Shown: piece after piece, positions 47,806 to 56,960 of the stretch | Layout of the letters: every line of letters begins with the position of its first letter | How positions within the stretch are numbered: the stretch's first letter is position 1 | NCBI RefSeq assembly: GCF_900091855.1 | Contig: NZ_FMCH01000560.1 | Coordinates: 1-64,000, forward strand | Source: Streptomyces sp. DvalAA-14 | Lineage (GTDB): Bacteria > Actinomycetota > Actinomycetes > Streptomycetales > Streptomycetaceae | Direction of reading: 5' to 3' | DNA: 64,000 bases | Position numbers and translations under genes: made by a program | Notes under the pieces: generated by a model | Seen by the model: only the letters and a program-made list of their open reading frames with translations | Database searches by the model: none | Told to the model about the DNA's origin: nothing

Positions 47806-50800
47806 TCAGTTGGCGATGTCGCCGCGCCAGGCCGGGAGGAGCTCGTCCAGGAGCGCTTCGACTCGGGGTGGGAGCCCGCGGCTGGGGCCGCTGACCGCAT
47901 CGCTGCGGGCGATCAGCGAGCGCGCCGCGGCTTCGAGCCGGGCCGGGTCGCCGATCGCGTGCGTCGCGCGCAGGAGTTCGAGCCAGAGGCGTTCGTCGTC
48001 GGGGGAGACGGTGAGACCGGTGTCCACCGCGGCCACCGCTGCCTTCGGCTTGCCCGCGTCGAGGTGCAGTTCGGACAGGGCGAGGGCGATCTCCGCCACC
48101 AGAACGGGGTGTTGGGCATCCACGATCTCGTGGCCGAGCCAGCCGTAGCGACCCGGTGAGCGGTCGGCCAGCAGCGGTCCGCGGGCCAGGGAGAGGGCAT
48201 CGGTGAGCAGTCGGCGGCGGGCGGCGGCGTCGCCGGCGGCCTGTCCCTCGGTGGCCTCGTGGTGCAGGGTCTGGAGGACGTCCCAGTCGGATACGACCGA
48301 TGTGGCGAGCACGATCCGGCCGGTGTCGTCGAAGGTGAGCCGGGCCCGGCCGCCCGGGTCGGTGCCGAGCCAGTCGCGGAGCCGCTCGATCAGGGCGTCG
48401 CGGACATCCTCGGTGACGCCGCGCGGCCACAGCGCGGAGGCCAGCACTCGCGGGTGCACGCCTTCTCGGTGGAGCAGCAGCAAGGCCAGTGCTTCGTGCA
48501 GGAGTTGGCTGCGGTCAGCGGCGGGGCTGTCGATGCCGATGATCTCGAACGGGCCGAGCAGGCGGGCGTAGACACCGGGGCGCCCCTGGTCGGAGAGGTC
48601 GACAAGGAAGGGCGGCGCGTCCGGCTCGGGCCCGTCGTCCCCCCCGGCCTCGGCGAACAACCGAAGTACCGCCTGGTATTGGGCGGCCGGCAACAGTTGT
48701 GCCTGCAGGTCCAGCCCGAGCAACGGGGCCAGCAGCCGCCCGGCGGGGGTGACTTCGAGATCCCAGGCCGCACCGGGAAGTTCGGCGTGGCTGGAGGCGA
48801 CCAGGTAGCCGATCCCCAGCCGGCCGGCGTCGGCGGCAAGTTCGGCGAGGCGCTCGGCCTCCTCGTCGGTGGGCTCGGTGGCGAGCAGGACGAGGTGGGG
48901 GGCCCACTGGGTGTGCTGGGCGCGTCCGGTACGGCCGGTGAGGACGCTGTCCTGTCCGGCCGTACGCAGCGCTCCTGCCCGCTGGTTGGTTTCGGCGGTC
49001 ATGGTCTCGATCACCTCGGGGACATCGGCGAGGTGCCGTACCCGGGCGGGTGCGAGCGCGGTGAGGTCCTCGGCGAAGCCGACGAGGGTGACGGTCATCC
49101 GGTCCGACCAGCCGTTGGTGGCCAGTTCGCAGGCGACCGAGGCCAGCACGGCCTCGCGGTCGGCGCGGGCGCCCGCCAACGAGACGATGCCCGGGACCGC
49201 TTCGAGGTTGAGCAGCAGCCGGGCACCGTCCAGCGTGCCGAGCGCGACCAGCCCGGGGTACGGGGCCGCGGCCGCCACGTCCGCGTCCTCCGGCAGATCA
49301 GGGCGGTCGAGTTGCCAGAACGTCTGGTCCTGGCCGAGATGCCAGGGCGTCGGCGGTTGCCCTTCGGGCCAGGCGAGTTGCAGGTGAAGAGCGTCACTCG
49401 TGAGCCAAGCCGCGTACACGGTGGGGAGCTTGCGCCCTTCGGCGGCGAGTCGCGCGGACAGCGCGCGCAAACCCCGGTCGAGGAAGGCGACCGTGTCGGG
49501 GTCGGCGCCGATCCGCAGCGCGTCGGCGACGTCGGCCTGTGGGCCGCTGGGGGTGCGGGGAGTACGTAGGACGCCCCCGGTGACCGACTGCCACAGCGCG
49601 GTACGGCGCCGGCGGCCGAGTGCGGCGAGCAGGCCGGCGGCGAGCAGCGGGGAGCCGATCAGCGCTTCGGACAGCCCGAAGGCGAGAGAAGGTGAGGTCA
49701 CGGCGGTGAAGGCAGCGCCGACCGGGGAGTGCGCGGACTCGGCACCTGCGTCGAGGGTGCTGGCGGCGGCCCCGGTGCTCTCCCCACGCTCGGGGTTCGC
49801 GGTACTGCCCCCGCTTTTGGCGCTGTCGGGGACCTCGGCGCGTCCGCCGGCAACCCCCTGCCCGCTGCCGCTGCCCGCGGTTCCGTCCGCCCCGGCGCCG
49901 CCGCGCTCGGCGGCCGCGGCCCGGTCGGCCGGGTGCGCGCCTTCCGCGGTGGTGTCCTTGGCACCTCCGTGCTGGGCGTAGCGCTGCACGTCGGGCGCGG
50001 TGTGCGGGGACGCGACCGGCATCTGCACGAGGTCGCCGCCGTGCGCGTCGGCCGGCATCTCCATCACCCAGCCCGGCCGGATCAGGCTCGCCTGCGACAA
50101 CCGCGAGCCGTCCGGCTGCACCCGGTCCTTGTTGAGTTCGTAGATCTCCTTGTAGCGGCGGCCGTCGCCCAGGTGGCGCTGGGCGATCTCCCACAGCGAG
50201 TCGTGGTGGCGGCCCTCAGGCGGGCTTATCCGGTAGAACTTGGTGGCCTGCTGAGTGGACTGCGCTGTGTCCCGGCCGACTGCGGCGTGCTGAGCCGCCT
50301 GCTGCTGCGGTACGGCGGCGGCCGTCCGGTGGAATTGCTGCTGTCCCGGAGTCTGCTGGGCCGTGACGGCGACGCCGGGTCGGGCCTGGCCCTCCATCGG
50401 CTGGTGCCGGCCGATCTGGGCCAGGCCGGGGACCAGACCGGCGGTGCTCACCCCCACCAGCAGCAGCGCGGCGATCAACTGCCGGGCCAGCAGCTGGCTC
50501 GGCCCGGAGGCGGGCACCCGGTGCGGCAGGCCGACGCCGGACACGGCCGCTTTGGCCTCGACCAGCACGCACGCGGTGAACTGCGCCCAGGCCAGCCACA
50601 CCACGACAGCCAGCGTGTTGACGAACGTCTCCGCGGTGATCGGCTGCTGCACCAGGTCGGAGTCAAAATGGTGCGGCAGCGGCGAACCGATGAAGTACAG
50701 CAGCGCTCCCGGCACCCCGATCAGCAGCACGGCCAGCGCGAGGAACGCGGCAAGGGCCCGCACGAAGTCGCCGACGGAACGGCGCCTGCGCGGTGGGCGG

Positions 50801-50856
50801 GCCGGTGCTTCGCCCTGCGGCGCGTGGTGACGTCCCGTGGCGGCGGTGCGTGCCAT
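47806..50856 (-). CDS. Large membrane protein with LysM and BTAD domains
   Basis: The protein has 1016 residues; ATG follows GAGGAAGC. Three TM helices lie near 28-52, 75-100 and 125-147. They are followed by a LysM-like segment (~207-270: DSLWEIAQRHLGDGRRYKEIYELNKDRVQ, ending LIRPGWVMEMP). A long Ala/Gly/Ser region (~280-395) and a further hydrophobic segment (LIGSPLLAAGLLAALGRRRR, ~405-425) come next. The C-terminal BTAD-like helical domain (~755-1010) contains LHEALALLLLHREGVHPRVLASALWPRGVTEDVRDALIERLRDWLG. This hybrid is found upstream of Tad pilus genes in streptomycetes. It may couple wall sensing to regulation; no output DNA-binding role is demonstrated. Confidence 0.85.
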   Translation of the reverse strand: MARTAATGRHHAPQGEAPARPPRRRRSVGDFVRALAAFLALAVLLIGVPGALLYFIGSPLPHHFDSDLVQQPITAETFVNTLAVVVWLAWAQFTACVLVEAKAAVSGVGLPHRVPASGPSQLLARQLIAALLLVGVSTAGLVPGLAQIGRHQPMEGQARPGVAVTAQQTPGQQQFHRTAAAVPQQQAAQHAAVGRDTAQSTQQATKFYRISPPEGRHHDSLWEIAQRHLGDGRRYKEIYELNKDRVQPDGSRLSQASLIRPGWVMEMPADAHGGDLVQMPVASPHTAPDVQRYAQHGGAKDTTAEGAHPADRAAAAERGGAGADGTAGSGSGQGVAGGRAEVPDSAKSGGSTANPERGESTGAAASTLDAGAESAHSPVGAAFTAVTSPSLAFGLSEALIGSPLLAAGLLAALGRRRRTALWQSVTGGVLRTPRTPSGPQADVADALRIGADPDTVAFLDRGLRALSARLAAEGRKLPTVYAAWLTSDALHLQLAWPEGQPPTPWHLGQDQTFWQLDRPDLPEDADVAAAAPYPGLVALGTLDGARLLLNLEAVPGIVSLAGARADREAVLASVACELATNGWSDRMTVTLVGFAEDLTALAPARVRHLADVPEVIETMTAETNQRAGALRTAGQDSVLTGRTGRAQHTQWAPHLVLLATEPTDEEAERLAELAADAGRLGIGYLVASSHAELPGAAWDLEVTPAGRLLAPLLGLDLQAQLLPAAQYQAVLRLFAEAGGDDGPEPDAPPFLVDLSDQGRPGVYARLLGPFEIIGIDSPAADRSQLLHEALALLLLHREGVHPRVLASALWPRGVTEDVRDALIERLRDWLGTDPGGRARLTFDDTGRIVLATSVVSDWDVLQTLHHEATEGQAAGDAAARRRLLTDALSLARGPLLADRSPGRYGWLGHEIVDAQHPVLVAEIALALSELHLDAGKPKAAVAAVDTGLTVSPDDERLWLELLRATHAIGDPARLEAAARSLIARSDAVSGPSRGLPPRVEALLDELLPAWRGDIAN

Positions 50857-51034
50857 GGCTGCTTCCTCTTCTGCCTTCTGGGCCGGCGTGTGCTGGGCGG
50901 ATGCGGATCGGTCGTGACTGGTCGTGACTGCTCTTGATCGGTCGTGATCGGTGCGGGCGGGCGTGGCCGGTGCGGGCGGGCGGTCGTGGCCGGTCCGGTC
51001 GGTCGGTCCCGGGCTGGATCGGCTTGCGGCGGCG

Positions 51035-51529
51035 TCAGTTCGCCGGGCCGGTCACGGACTCGGCGGCGGCCGTTCCGTGGACGACGATCGGCTTGTCGTA
51101 GAAGAAGCCGGTCAGCATCGGCCGGTAGGTCAGTTGTATGGACACCTCCACCCGGTCGGGCTCGGTGAGGGTGCAGCCGGAATTGCCCGCGTCCACGTCG
51201 TCCAGACCGGACTTCTTCGCGAAGTCGACCACGTCCGCTGTGCACTTGTCGGTGTTGATCACCGGGGGCGTCCCGGCGGGCGCGGTGCGCAGTGCCTCGA
51301 CGTCGATGTCCTCGGCCGCGTAGCGGGCTGCCTGTTCGGCGATGTCGGCGGCGCGTTCGCGTTTGGAGATGGACAGTCCGCCGTCGACGACAAAGGCCGC
51401 CAGCGACATGAAGAGCAACGCGAAGATGAGCACGGCTGCGGCGCCGGAGCCGCGGTCCGCTCGGCCGCGGACTCTCAGCCGGCCGACGACACGGTCACGG
51501 ACGCTCGCGAGGACTCGGGAGTTCGCCAT
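51035..51529 (-). CDS. TadG/Rv3654c-like pilus assembly protein
   Basis: The protein has 164 residues. An N-terminal basic region ends with DRGSGAAAVLIFALLFMSLAAFVVDGG, a pseudopilin-like hydrophobic helix. It lacks Glu at +5 after the Gly, which distinguishes it from true Tad pseudopilins. The C-terminal domain is extracellular, with a Cys pair (DKCTADV and NSGCTL). Its ATG overlaps the stop of the upstream TadE gene (TGATG), so the two are coupled. It probably acts in Flp pilus assembly at the membrane. Confidence 0.85.
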   Translation of the reverse strand: MANSRVLASVRDRVVGRLRVRGRADRGSGAAAVLIFALLFMSLAAFVVDGGLSISKRERAADIAEQAARYAAEDIDVEALRTAPAGTPPVINTDKCTADVVDFAKKSGLDDVDAGNSGCTLTEPDRVEVSIQLTYRPMLTGFFYDKPIVVHGTAAAESVTGPAN

Positions 51530-52032
51530 CAGTCGGCCACCGCCCTGCGGTACGGGTCCAGCGGGGAGGCGGCCGTGGCGGTGAGGGTCTTGTCGATGTC
51601 GAGCCCGAGCGAGCCGAGACCGCGGATGGTGCAGCTCACCTGGACCTGGAAGAGCGAACGCGGTGCGAAACCTCCCTCGCCGACCTGCTCTACGTGCAGG
51701 GTGCCGCCGACGCAGGTGCCGGCGAGGTCGTTCCTGGCCGCGTTCTCGGCCTGGGTCATGGCGCTGCTCTGGCTGCGCTGGAGGGAGCCGGCCCGTGCGG
51801 CGTCGCGCGCCGCACCGTCCAGCGCGCCTCGGCCGTTGACGAGTTGACCGAAGGCGACCAGCACCAGGATGAAGAGGATCATGACCGGGGCCAGGATCAC
51901 CACCTCGATGGTGGACAGCCCGCGATCGGCGACTGCCCGGCGCCGTGGACCGCCGGCGGGGCAGAGGGTCCGCCGATCGAGCCGATCGAGCCGGTCGGCC
52001 CGACGGCCGAGTGGTCGGAGTGTGCTGCGCAT
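51529..52032 (-). CDS. TadE-like pseudopilin (second)
   Basis: The protein has 167 residues. The prepilin-type motif DRG/LSTIEVVILAPVMILFILVLVAFGQL contains Gly before the cleavage site and Glu at mature +5. The mature domain contains one Cys pair (GTCVGGTL and VSCTIRG). It is translated 4 nt after the first TadE-like gene stop. Minor pilins of this class prime or decorate Flp pili. Confidence 0.9.
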   Translation of the reverse strand: MRSTLRPLGRRADRLDRLDRRTLCPAGGPRRRAVADRGLSTIEVVILAPVMILFILVLVAFGQLVNGRGALDGAARDAARAGSLQRSQSSAMTQAENAARNDLAGTCVGGTLHVEQVGEGGFAPRSLFQVQVSCTIRGLGSLGLDIDKTLTATAASPLDPYRRAVAD

Positions 52033-52036
52033 CGGA

Positions 52037-52558
52037 TCAGCCCCCCGGGTTGTCCGGGACGAAGCGCTCCACCGGACCCTGCGACAGTTCGCGGACATGG
52101 AAGTGCAGGCCGGGAAAGATCGTCGGCACATTGCCGGTCACCCGGATCCCGACCGTGGCCGCGTCGGGCTGGACCGGCTCGATCGCGCCGTCGGTCAGCA
52201 GCTTCGGGCCGAGTTGCCTGATGTACGTCCGGGCGGTGTCGGTGGCGCTGTCCGACCACCCGCCCGGGTCGGCGTCGGCCTCGGCGCGGGCTTTGCGTGC
52301 CCCGGCCTGGGCCGCGGCCAGAGCGACGTGGTCGGCGAAGAAGTAGAGCCCGAACTGCACCGTCGCGAAGATCATGAAGAACAGCACCGGGGTGAGGAAC
52401 ACGAACTCGATCGCGGTCATGCCCCGGTCGCCGCCGGCGCGCGCGCTCGCGCCTCCGGCAGCCCCCGGGCCCGTACGGCTGCCCACGCCGCTGTCGCCGT
52501 GCACGGCGTCCAGTCTTCGGCCAACGGCGCGGCGCAGCGTGTCGGTTGTCCGCTTCAT
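52037..52558 (-). CDS. TadE-like pseudopilin (first)
   Basis: The protein has 173 residues. A Gly-rich leader is followed by DRG/MTAIEFVFLTPVLFFMIFATVQFGLYFFADHVALAAAQAGAR, the standard TadE signature with Glu at +5. The C-terminal extracytoplasmic domain lacks cysteines. It precedes the second TadE gene by 4 nt and follows the Flp pilin gene by 22 nt, in one operon. Confidence 0.92.
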   Translation of the reverse strand: MKRTTDTLRRAVGRRLDAVHGDSGVGSRTGPGAAGGASARAGGDRGMTAIEFVFLTPVLFFMIFATVQFGLYFFADHVALAAAQAGARKARAEADADPGGWSDSATDTARTYIRQLGPKLLTDGAIEPVQPDAATVGIRVTGNVPTIFPGLHFHVRELSQGPVERFVPDNPGG

Positions 52559-52580
52559 CCCTCGGTCCCCCGGCTCCGGG

Positions 52581-52829
52581 TCAGCAATTGCTGGAGCTGC
52601 CGTCGGCGTTGTCGATGCAGTTCTTCACATCGTCCGCCTTGCCGTTGAGCGCGCCCTTGATGGTGAAACCGATGGCGACCACGATCCCGACGACGATGGC
52701 GGAGATGACGACCCATTCGACGGCGGAGGCACCCCGGGACAGCTCCTCCCGGCGGACGCGGTCGATGCGGCCGCGGACGAAGGCGATCATGAAATCAAGT
52801 GCGGGGTGGGAGACGGGTAGACGGTTCAT
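52581..52829 (-). CDS. Flp-type major pilin
   Basis: The protein has 82 residues. A 33-residue basic leader ends SRG. Mature ASAVEWVVISAIVVGIVVAIGFTIKGAL has Glu at +5, the Flp/Tad prepilin motif. The short polar tail carries two Cys (KNCIDN...SSNC). It is flanked by TadC and TadE genes. A TadV/CpaA prepilin peptidase is not in the window and must be encoded elsewhere. Confidence 0.93.
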   Translation of the reverse strand: MNRLPVSHPALDFMIAFVRGRIDRVRREELSRGASAVEWVVISAIVVGIVVAIGFTIKGALNGKADDVKNCIDNADGSSSNC

Positions 52830-52881
52830 GGTGGAAGTCCTCTCGACTCGACGACGCTCGGGTTTCGGTGACGCTTGGTGA

Positions 52882-53793
52882 TCAGACCTGGAACACGCGC
52901 ATCGCGGCGGGGAAGATCAGGAAGACCAGGAACCCCGCGCACAACAGGAGTTGGGCGACGAGCATGGACTGCGACTTCTCGCCGGCCTCGCCCTCGATCT
53001 CGGAGAGTTCACGGTGCCGCATCGTCTCGGCGCGGGCGCCGAGCGACTGGCGGATCTTGGCTCCGTCGTCGGCGACCAGACCGAGGGTGATGGACAGGTC
53101 CTGCAACTCCTCGATGCCGAGCTCCTCGCCGAGCCGTCCCAGCGCGACCCACTGGCTGGTGCCGGTGATGCGGGCGTCGGTGAGGCAGTTGCGGATCCGC
53201 ATCAGGGCCCAGCCGTCGCTGATCTCGGCGGCGGTCATCAGCGCTTCGGGAAGGCCGCGGCCGCCGGCCAGGTTCATCGAGACCAGGTCCAGATAGGCGC
53301 CGATCACCCGCCGCAGGTCCTTGCGCTTGTTGGCGGCGTCCCGGCGCACTTCGACGTCCGGGAGCAGGAAGAACAACCCGCCGAAGATCAGTGCCATCCA
53401 GACCGGGATGATCGGGCTCAGCCCGAAGCCCAGTTCCCACAGGCCGGCGAAGACGAACGGCCCGAAGAGCACGCCGATGGCGGACAGCATGATCTTGGTG
53501 GCGAGGAAGCCCTCCCAGCTGCGGCCGAGTACCGCCAAGTCGGCGCGCAGCGAGCGCAGTTCCCAGCCCTGCTGGAGGTAGAAGGCGGCGACCCGCTCCC
53601 CGAGCCGTCCCTTGAGGCTGCCGTCGCCTTCGGCGGCAGCGGCCGGATTGACCGGGCCCGCGGCGCGCAGCGCGTCGATCTGCGCCACCGTGGAGACGGC
53701 GCTGCGCCGGCTCGGTGTCAGGGCCCGGATCAGGGCGAATACGCCGAGGCCCACGAAGCCGCCGACCAGGCAGGTGAAGAGGATGGTGTTCAT
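52882..53793 (-). CDS. tadC: TadC-like inner-membrane pilus assembly protein
   Basis: The protein has 303 residues. It is a GspF/T2SSF-fold protein with TM segments near residues 4-20, 98-140 and 275-300, and the cytoplasmic helical bundle LRRVIGAYLDLVSMNLAGGRGLPEALMTAAEISDGWALMRI. The ATG overlaps the TadB stop by 4 nt. With TadB it should form the platform on which the TadA ATPase acts. Confidence 0.93.
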   Translation of the reverse strand: MNTILFTCLVGGFVGLGVFALIRALTPSRRSAVSTVAQIDALRAAGPVNPAAAAEGDGSLKGRLGERVAAFYLQQGWELRSLRADLAVLGRSWEGFLATKIMLSAIGVLFGPFVFAGLWELGFGLSPIIPVWMALIFGGLFFLLPDVEVRRDAANKRKDLRRVIGAYLDLVSMNLAGGRGLPEALMTAAEISDGWALMRIRNCLTDARITGTSQWVALGRLGEELGIEELQDLSITLGLVADDGAKIRQSLGARAETMRHRELSEIEGEAGEKSQSMLVAQLLLCAGFLVFLIFPAAMRVFQV

Positions 53794-54833
53794 CGGGTGC
53801 TCGCCCCCTGCCCCGGCAGAGCCGACGGGCCCGGCGCCGGACGGCCCGGCGCCGCGTGGTCGGGGAGTTGCTGACCGGGAAGCTGCCGGCCAGGCAGCGG
53901 GTGCGCGGGCAGTGGGTGTCCGGGCCCGAACTGCCCCGGCGGACCGGTGCGTTGACCGAGCCGCTCGGGCGCGTGGACGAGGAACCGCTCCGGCTTGTCG
54001 ATCTTCGCCAGGCTGCGCAGCCACCAGAATCCGGCGGCGAACAGCCCGCACACGACGGCGAGCACGAGTTGGCCGATCGCGGTCCCGTACGGCTCGACGA
54101 AGCTGCGGTTGAAGATCGCCAGGCCGAGGACGAAGCCCACCGAGACGATCACCACGATCTGCACGCTGCGCCGGGTGCTGGCCCGCTGGGCCATGACGCG
54201 CTGGCGCATGTCCACTTCCTCCCGGGCGGACTTGGCGAGCGCGCCGAGCACTTCGCGCAGGCCGGGGCCGCGCAGCCGGGAGTTGAGAATGAGGGCGGCC
54301 ACGATGACGTCCGCGGAGGCGTCGTTGATCTCGTCGGCGAGGTGCTGGAGGGCGTCCGGCAGCGGGGTGCGGGACCGCAGGCGGTTCACCAGCGCGGCGA
54401 GGTGCGGGCGCAGCGCGGGGGCGGCGGCCCGGGCGGAGGCCGGGATGGCCTGCTCCAGGCCGACCGCGCCGGCGATGGTGTCGCGCAGCGATTCGGTCCA
54501 GCCGGCCAGGGCCTCGACGCGCTTCATCGCGGCGCGTTCCTCGGCCGCGCCGCCGAAGAGCTTGTTCCAGGAGAAGACGAGAACCGCGGTGGCGATGCCG
54601 AGCACGATCCAGCGGGTGAGGCCGAGCACGACCAGACCCGCGACGACGGCCAGCGAGCCGCGCTGCGACAGGAAGCGGGCCAGCTCCGAAGCTTTGTCGG
54701 CGCTGCCCTGGCCCGGCTTGCCGGGTTTGGGTGCCCAGCCGCGGATCGCGACGATCAGCAGCGCGAAACCGCCGCCGGCCACCGACCCGGCGAGCAGGCC
54801 GTAGAGCACTTCGACGGAGAAGATCCCGGACAT
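53790..54833 (-). CDS. tadB: TadB-like inner-membrane pilus assembly protein
   Basis: The protein has 347 residues from ATG 54833 (TAATG overlap with the TadA stop; GTG 54842 is three residues longer). T2SSF fold: four TM segments (about 8-30, 60-95, 224-246 and 254-276) and the bundle TLLPDALQHLADEINDASADVIVAAL-like region with RGPGLREVLGALAKSAREEVDMRQRV. An unusual 60-residue Pro/Gly-rich C-terminal tail (HPLPGRQLPGQQLP) is attached. Confidence 0.93.
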   Translation of the reverse strand: MSGIFSVEVLYGLLAGSVAGGGFALLIVAIRGWAPKPGKPGQGSADKASELARFLSQRGSLAVVAGLVVLGLTRWIVLGIATAVLVFSWNKLFGGAAEERAAMKRVEALAGWTESLRDTIAGAVGLEQAIPASARAAAPALRPHLAALVNRLRSRTPLPDALQHLADEINDASADVIVAALILNSRLRGPGLREVLGALAKSAREEVDMRQRVMAQRASTRRSVQIVVIVSVGFVLGLAIFNRSFVEPYGTAIGQLVLAVVCGLFAAGFWWLRSLAKIDKPERFLVHAPERLGQRTGPPGQFGPGHPLPAHPLPGRQLPGQQLPDHAAPGRPAPGPSALPGQGASTR

Positions 54834-56140
54834 TACCGCCACACCCCCGTGGGCTGGTAGCCGTGGGCGAGGAGTTCGTCGAGGCAGGAGATGGGAGCGT
54901 GCGGCAGCGCCACACCTTCCCGCGCCTCGGCGAAGACCTCGCTGGACAGAACGCGGCCGTCCACGCCGTTCACCTCACGGATGGAGGTGACGACACGGCG
55001 CAGCGTACCGCCGCGCTGGAAGTCGTTGCGGCGCTGGAGGAAGACCACGAAGTCGATGGCGCCGGCCACCAGCATCTGGGATGCCTCCACCGGCAGCCGC
55101 TCCCGTGCCTGCAGGGCGTAGGTGGAGATGCGGTTGAAGACTTCGGCGGAGCTGTTGGCGTGGATGGTGGACAGTGAGCCGTCGTTGCCCTGGGACATCG
55201 CGTTGAGCATGGTGACGATCTCGTCGCCGAGCACCTCGCCGACGATCACCCGGGAGGGATTCATCCGCAGCGAGCGGCGGACGAGCTCGGCCATGGAGAT
55301 GGCGCCCTGGCCCTCGGAGTTGGGCAGCCTTTCCTCGAACGCCACCACATTGGGGTGGAGTTCGGGAAATTGGTCCAGGCCGAGTTCCAGGGCGCGCTCG
55401 ACGGTGATCAGTCGCTCGTGCGGCGGGATGACATTGGCCAGGGCGCGCAGCAGGGTGGTCTTTCCGGCGTTGGTCGCGCCGGCGATCATCAGATTCTTCC
55501 GGGCGAGGACCGCCGCGGACAGGAAGGAACCCAGCTCCGGGGTGACGGTGTAGTTGCCCACCAGGTCGGCGAGGAAGACTTTGCCCAGGCGGGCCCGGCG
55601 GATGGACAGCGCGGGGCGGCGGGTGACGTCCATGACGGCGGACAGCCGGGAGCCGTCCGGGAGGCGCAGGTCGAGCTGCGGGTTGGCGGTGTCGAAAGGC
55701 CGTGAGGACAGACCGGAGTAGGCACCGAGCACCTGGATCAGCTCGATGAGCTCCTCGTCGGTCTCGGCCACGGGATCGGCGGGGACTTCCCGGCCGTCGG
55801 CGTATCCGACGAAGACCTGGTCGCAGCCGTTGATGTCGATGTTCTCGACTTCGGGGTCGTCCAGCAGCGGCTGGAGCCGACCGACGCCGAAGAGCGCGGC
55901 GTGCACGGCGGCGGCGTACGCCTCCTCGGCCTGGGCGTCGGGCGGGGTACGGCCGACGGTGATCTCGGCGCGGGCGTAGTCCTCCAGGATCTGGGCGATG
56001 ATCGCCCGGGCGAACTGCCGTTCGTCCTCGCCGGACATGGGCGCGGTGTTCGACAGCTGGTCGAGCCTGCGCTGCTCGGAGATGCGGTCACCCGCCTCCT
56101 GGCGGAAGCGCTTGACGAGCTGGTGGTCCACCTCGCTCAT
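54833..56140 (-). CDS. tadA: TadA/CpaF secretion ATPase
   Basis: The protein has 435 residues. The N-terminal domain contains DINGCDQVFVGYADGRE. The ATPase domain has Walker A GATNAGKTTLL (~219-229), Asp box IPPHERLITVERALELG, Walker B SRVIVGEVLGDEIVTML and the His box GNDGSLSTIHANSS. It powers Flp pilin assembly. ATG 56140 overlaps the TadZ-like stop by 4 nt. The single Walker lysine is retained, so activity is expected. Confidence 0.96.
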   Translation of the reverse strand: MSEVDHQLVKRFRQEAGDRISEQRRLDQLSNTAPMSGEDERQFARAIIAQILEDYARAEITVGRTPPDAQAEEAYAAAVHAALFGVGRLQPLLDDPEVENIDINGCDQVFVGYADGREVPADPVAETDEELIELIQVLGAYSGLSSRPFDTANPQLDLRLPDGSRLSAVMDVTRRPALSIRRARLGKVFLADLVGNYTVTPELGSFLSAAVLARKNLMIAGATNAGKTTLLRALANVIPPHERLITVERALELGLDQFPELHPNVVAFEERLPNSEGQGAISMAELVRRSLRMNPSRVIVGEVLGDEIVTMLNAMSQGNDGSLSTIHANSSAEVFNRISTYALQARERLPVEASQMLVAGAIDFVVFLQRRNDFQRGGTLRRVVTSIREVNGVDGRVLSSEVFAEAREGVALPHAPISCLDELLAHGYQPTGVWR

Positions 56141-56940
56141 CGGAAGACCCCGTACCGCTGGGGCACGTCGGCGGTGATCTGGCGGGCGGACCGGATCAGC
56201 AGCGACTTGTCGAGCCGGCCGCGGCGCCGGCCGCTGAGCATCTCGGCGCCGGCCGGGTCGTGGGCGAGGGTGCCGACGACCCGGGCGGAGATCTGCGAGG
56301 CCACCAGCATGTCGTTGACCTGTCCGGCGATGCGCGCGCTGTGGCCGGGGTCGGTGATGAGCAGGATGCCGATCGGGGGATGCCCGAGCGCCGCGGCGGC
56401 GCCGCGCTGCGAGCCGTGCAGTTTGGCGGACAGGGCGCCGGCCCGGTCCCGCACCCGGGCCAGATGCTCCGGCTCGGTGCGCGAGACCAGCAGCACCAGG
56501 GCGGAGTGCGCGAACAGTTCGAAGGTGGGGGAATCGACACCGATCCGGCCGCAGTCGGCGATGACGTCCGCGGCGCCGTTGGGCGATTCGTCCAGGGTGG
56601 CGAACGCCTGGCCGAGCATCGGCCACAATCCGGCCAGTCCGGCTGCCTGTTCGGCGCTGCCGAGGCCCACCAGTACGTCCAGTCCCCCGGTGAGCGGCTG
56701 GGCGTGGTCCCACAACTGCTCGGCGGCCAAGCCGCGCCGGGCGGTGGCCGCGAGCGACAGCATCCCGGTGTTGGGGTCGAGCGCCCCGCCGTGCGCGGCG
56801 AGCGAACGGTAGACGAGGTCGCCGCCGGCCGGGTCGGTCTCGGCGAGCAGGACGCGGCGCGGCCAGACAGCGGCCAGCGCGACGGCGGTCGTGGTGACGC
56901 CCGGCGAGCCCTTGTCGGCGGCGACAGCGATCAGTGCCAT
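56137..56940 (-). CDS. TadZ/CpaE-like MinD-type localisation protein with altered Walker A
   Basis: The protein has 267 residues. MinD/ParA-like fold: N-terminal DKGSPGVTTTAVALA (residues 9-23), where the P-loop has Val in place of the expected second lysine (KGGxGKT in active members). LLAETDPAGGDLV follows. The remaining strands are conserved. It sits between the SAF-domain and TadA genes, where CpaE/TadZ proteins normally are, and probably positions the pilus machine. Nucleotide binding may be lost. Confidence 0.85.
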   Translation of the reverse strand: MALIAVAADKGSPGVTTTAVALAAVWPRRVLLAETDPAGGDLVYRSLAAHGGALDPNTGMLSLAATARRGLAAEQLWDHAQPLTGGLDVLVGLGSAEQAAGLAGLWPMLGQAFATLDESPNGAADVIADCGRIGVDSPTFELFAHSALVLLVSRTEPEHLARVRDRAGALSAKLHGSQRGAAAALGHPPIGILLITDPGHSARIAGQVNDMLVASQISARVVGTLAHDPAGAEMLSGRRRGRLDKSLLIRSARQITADVPQRYGVFR

Positions 56941-56960
56941 GACGTCTTCGCCCGCTCGCT

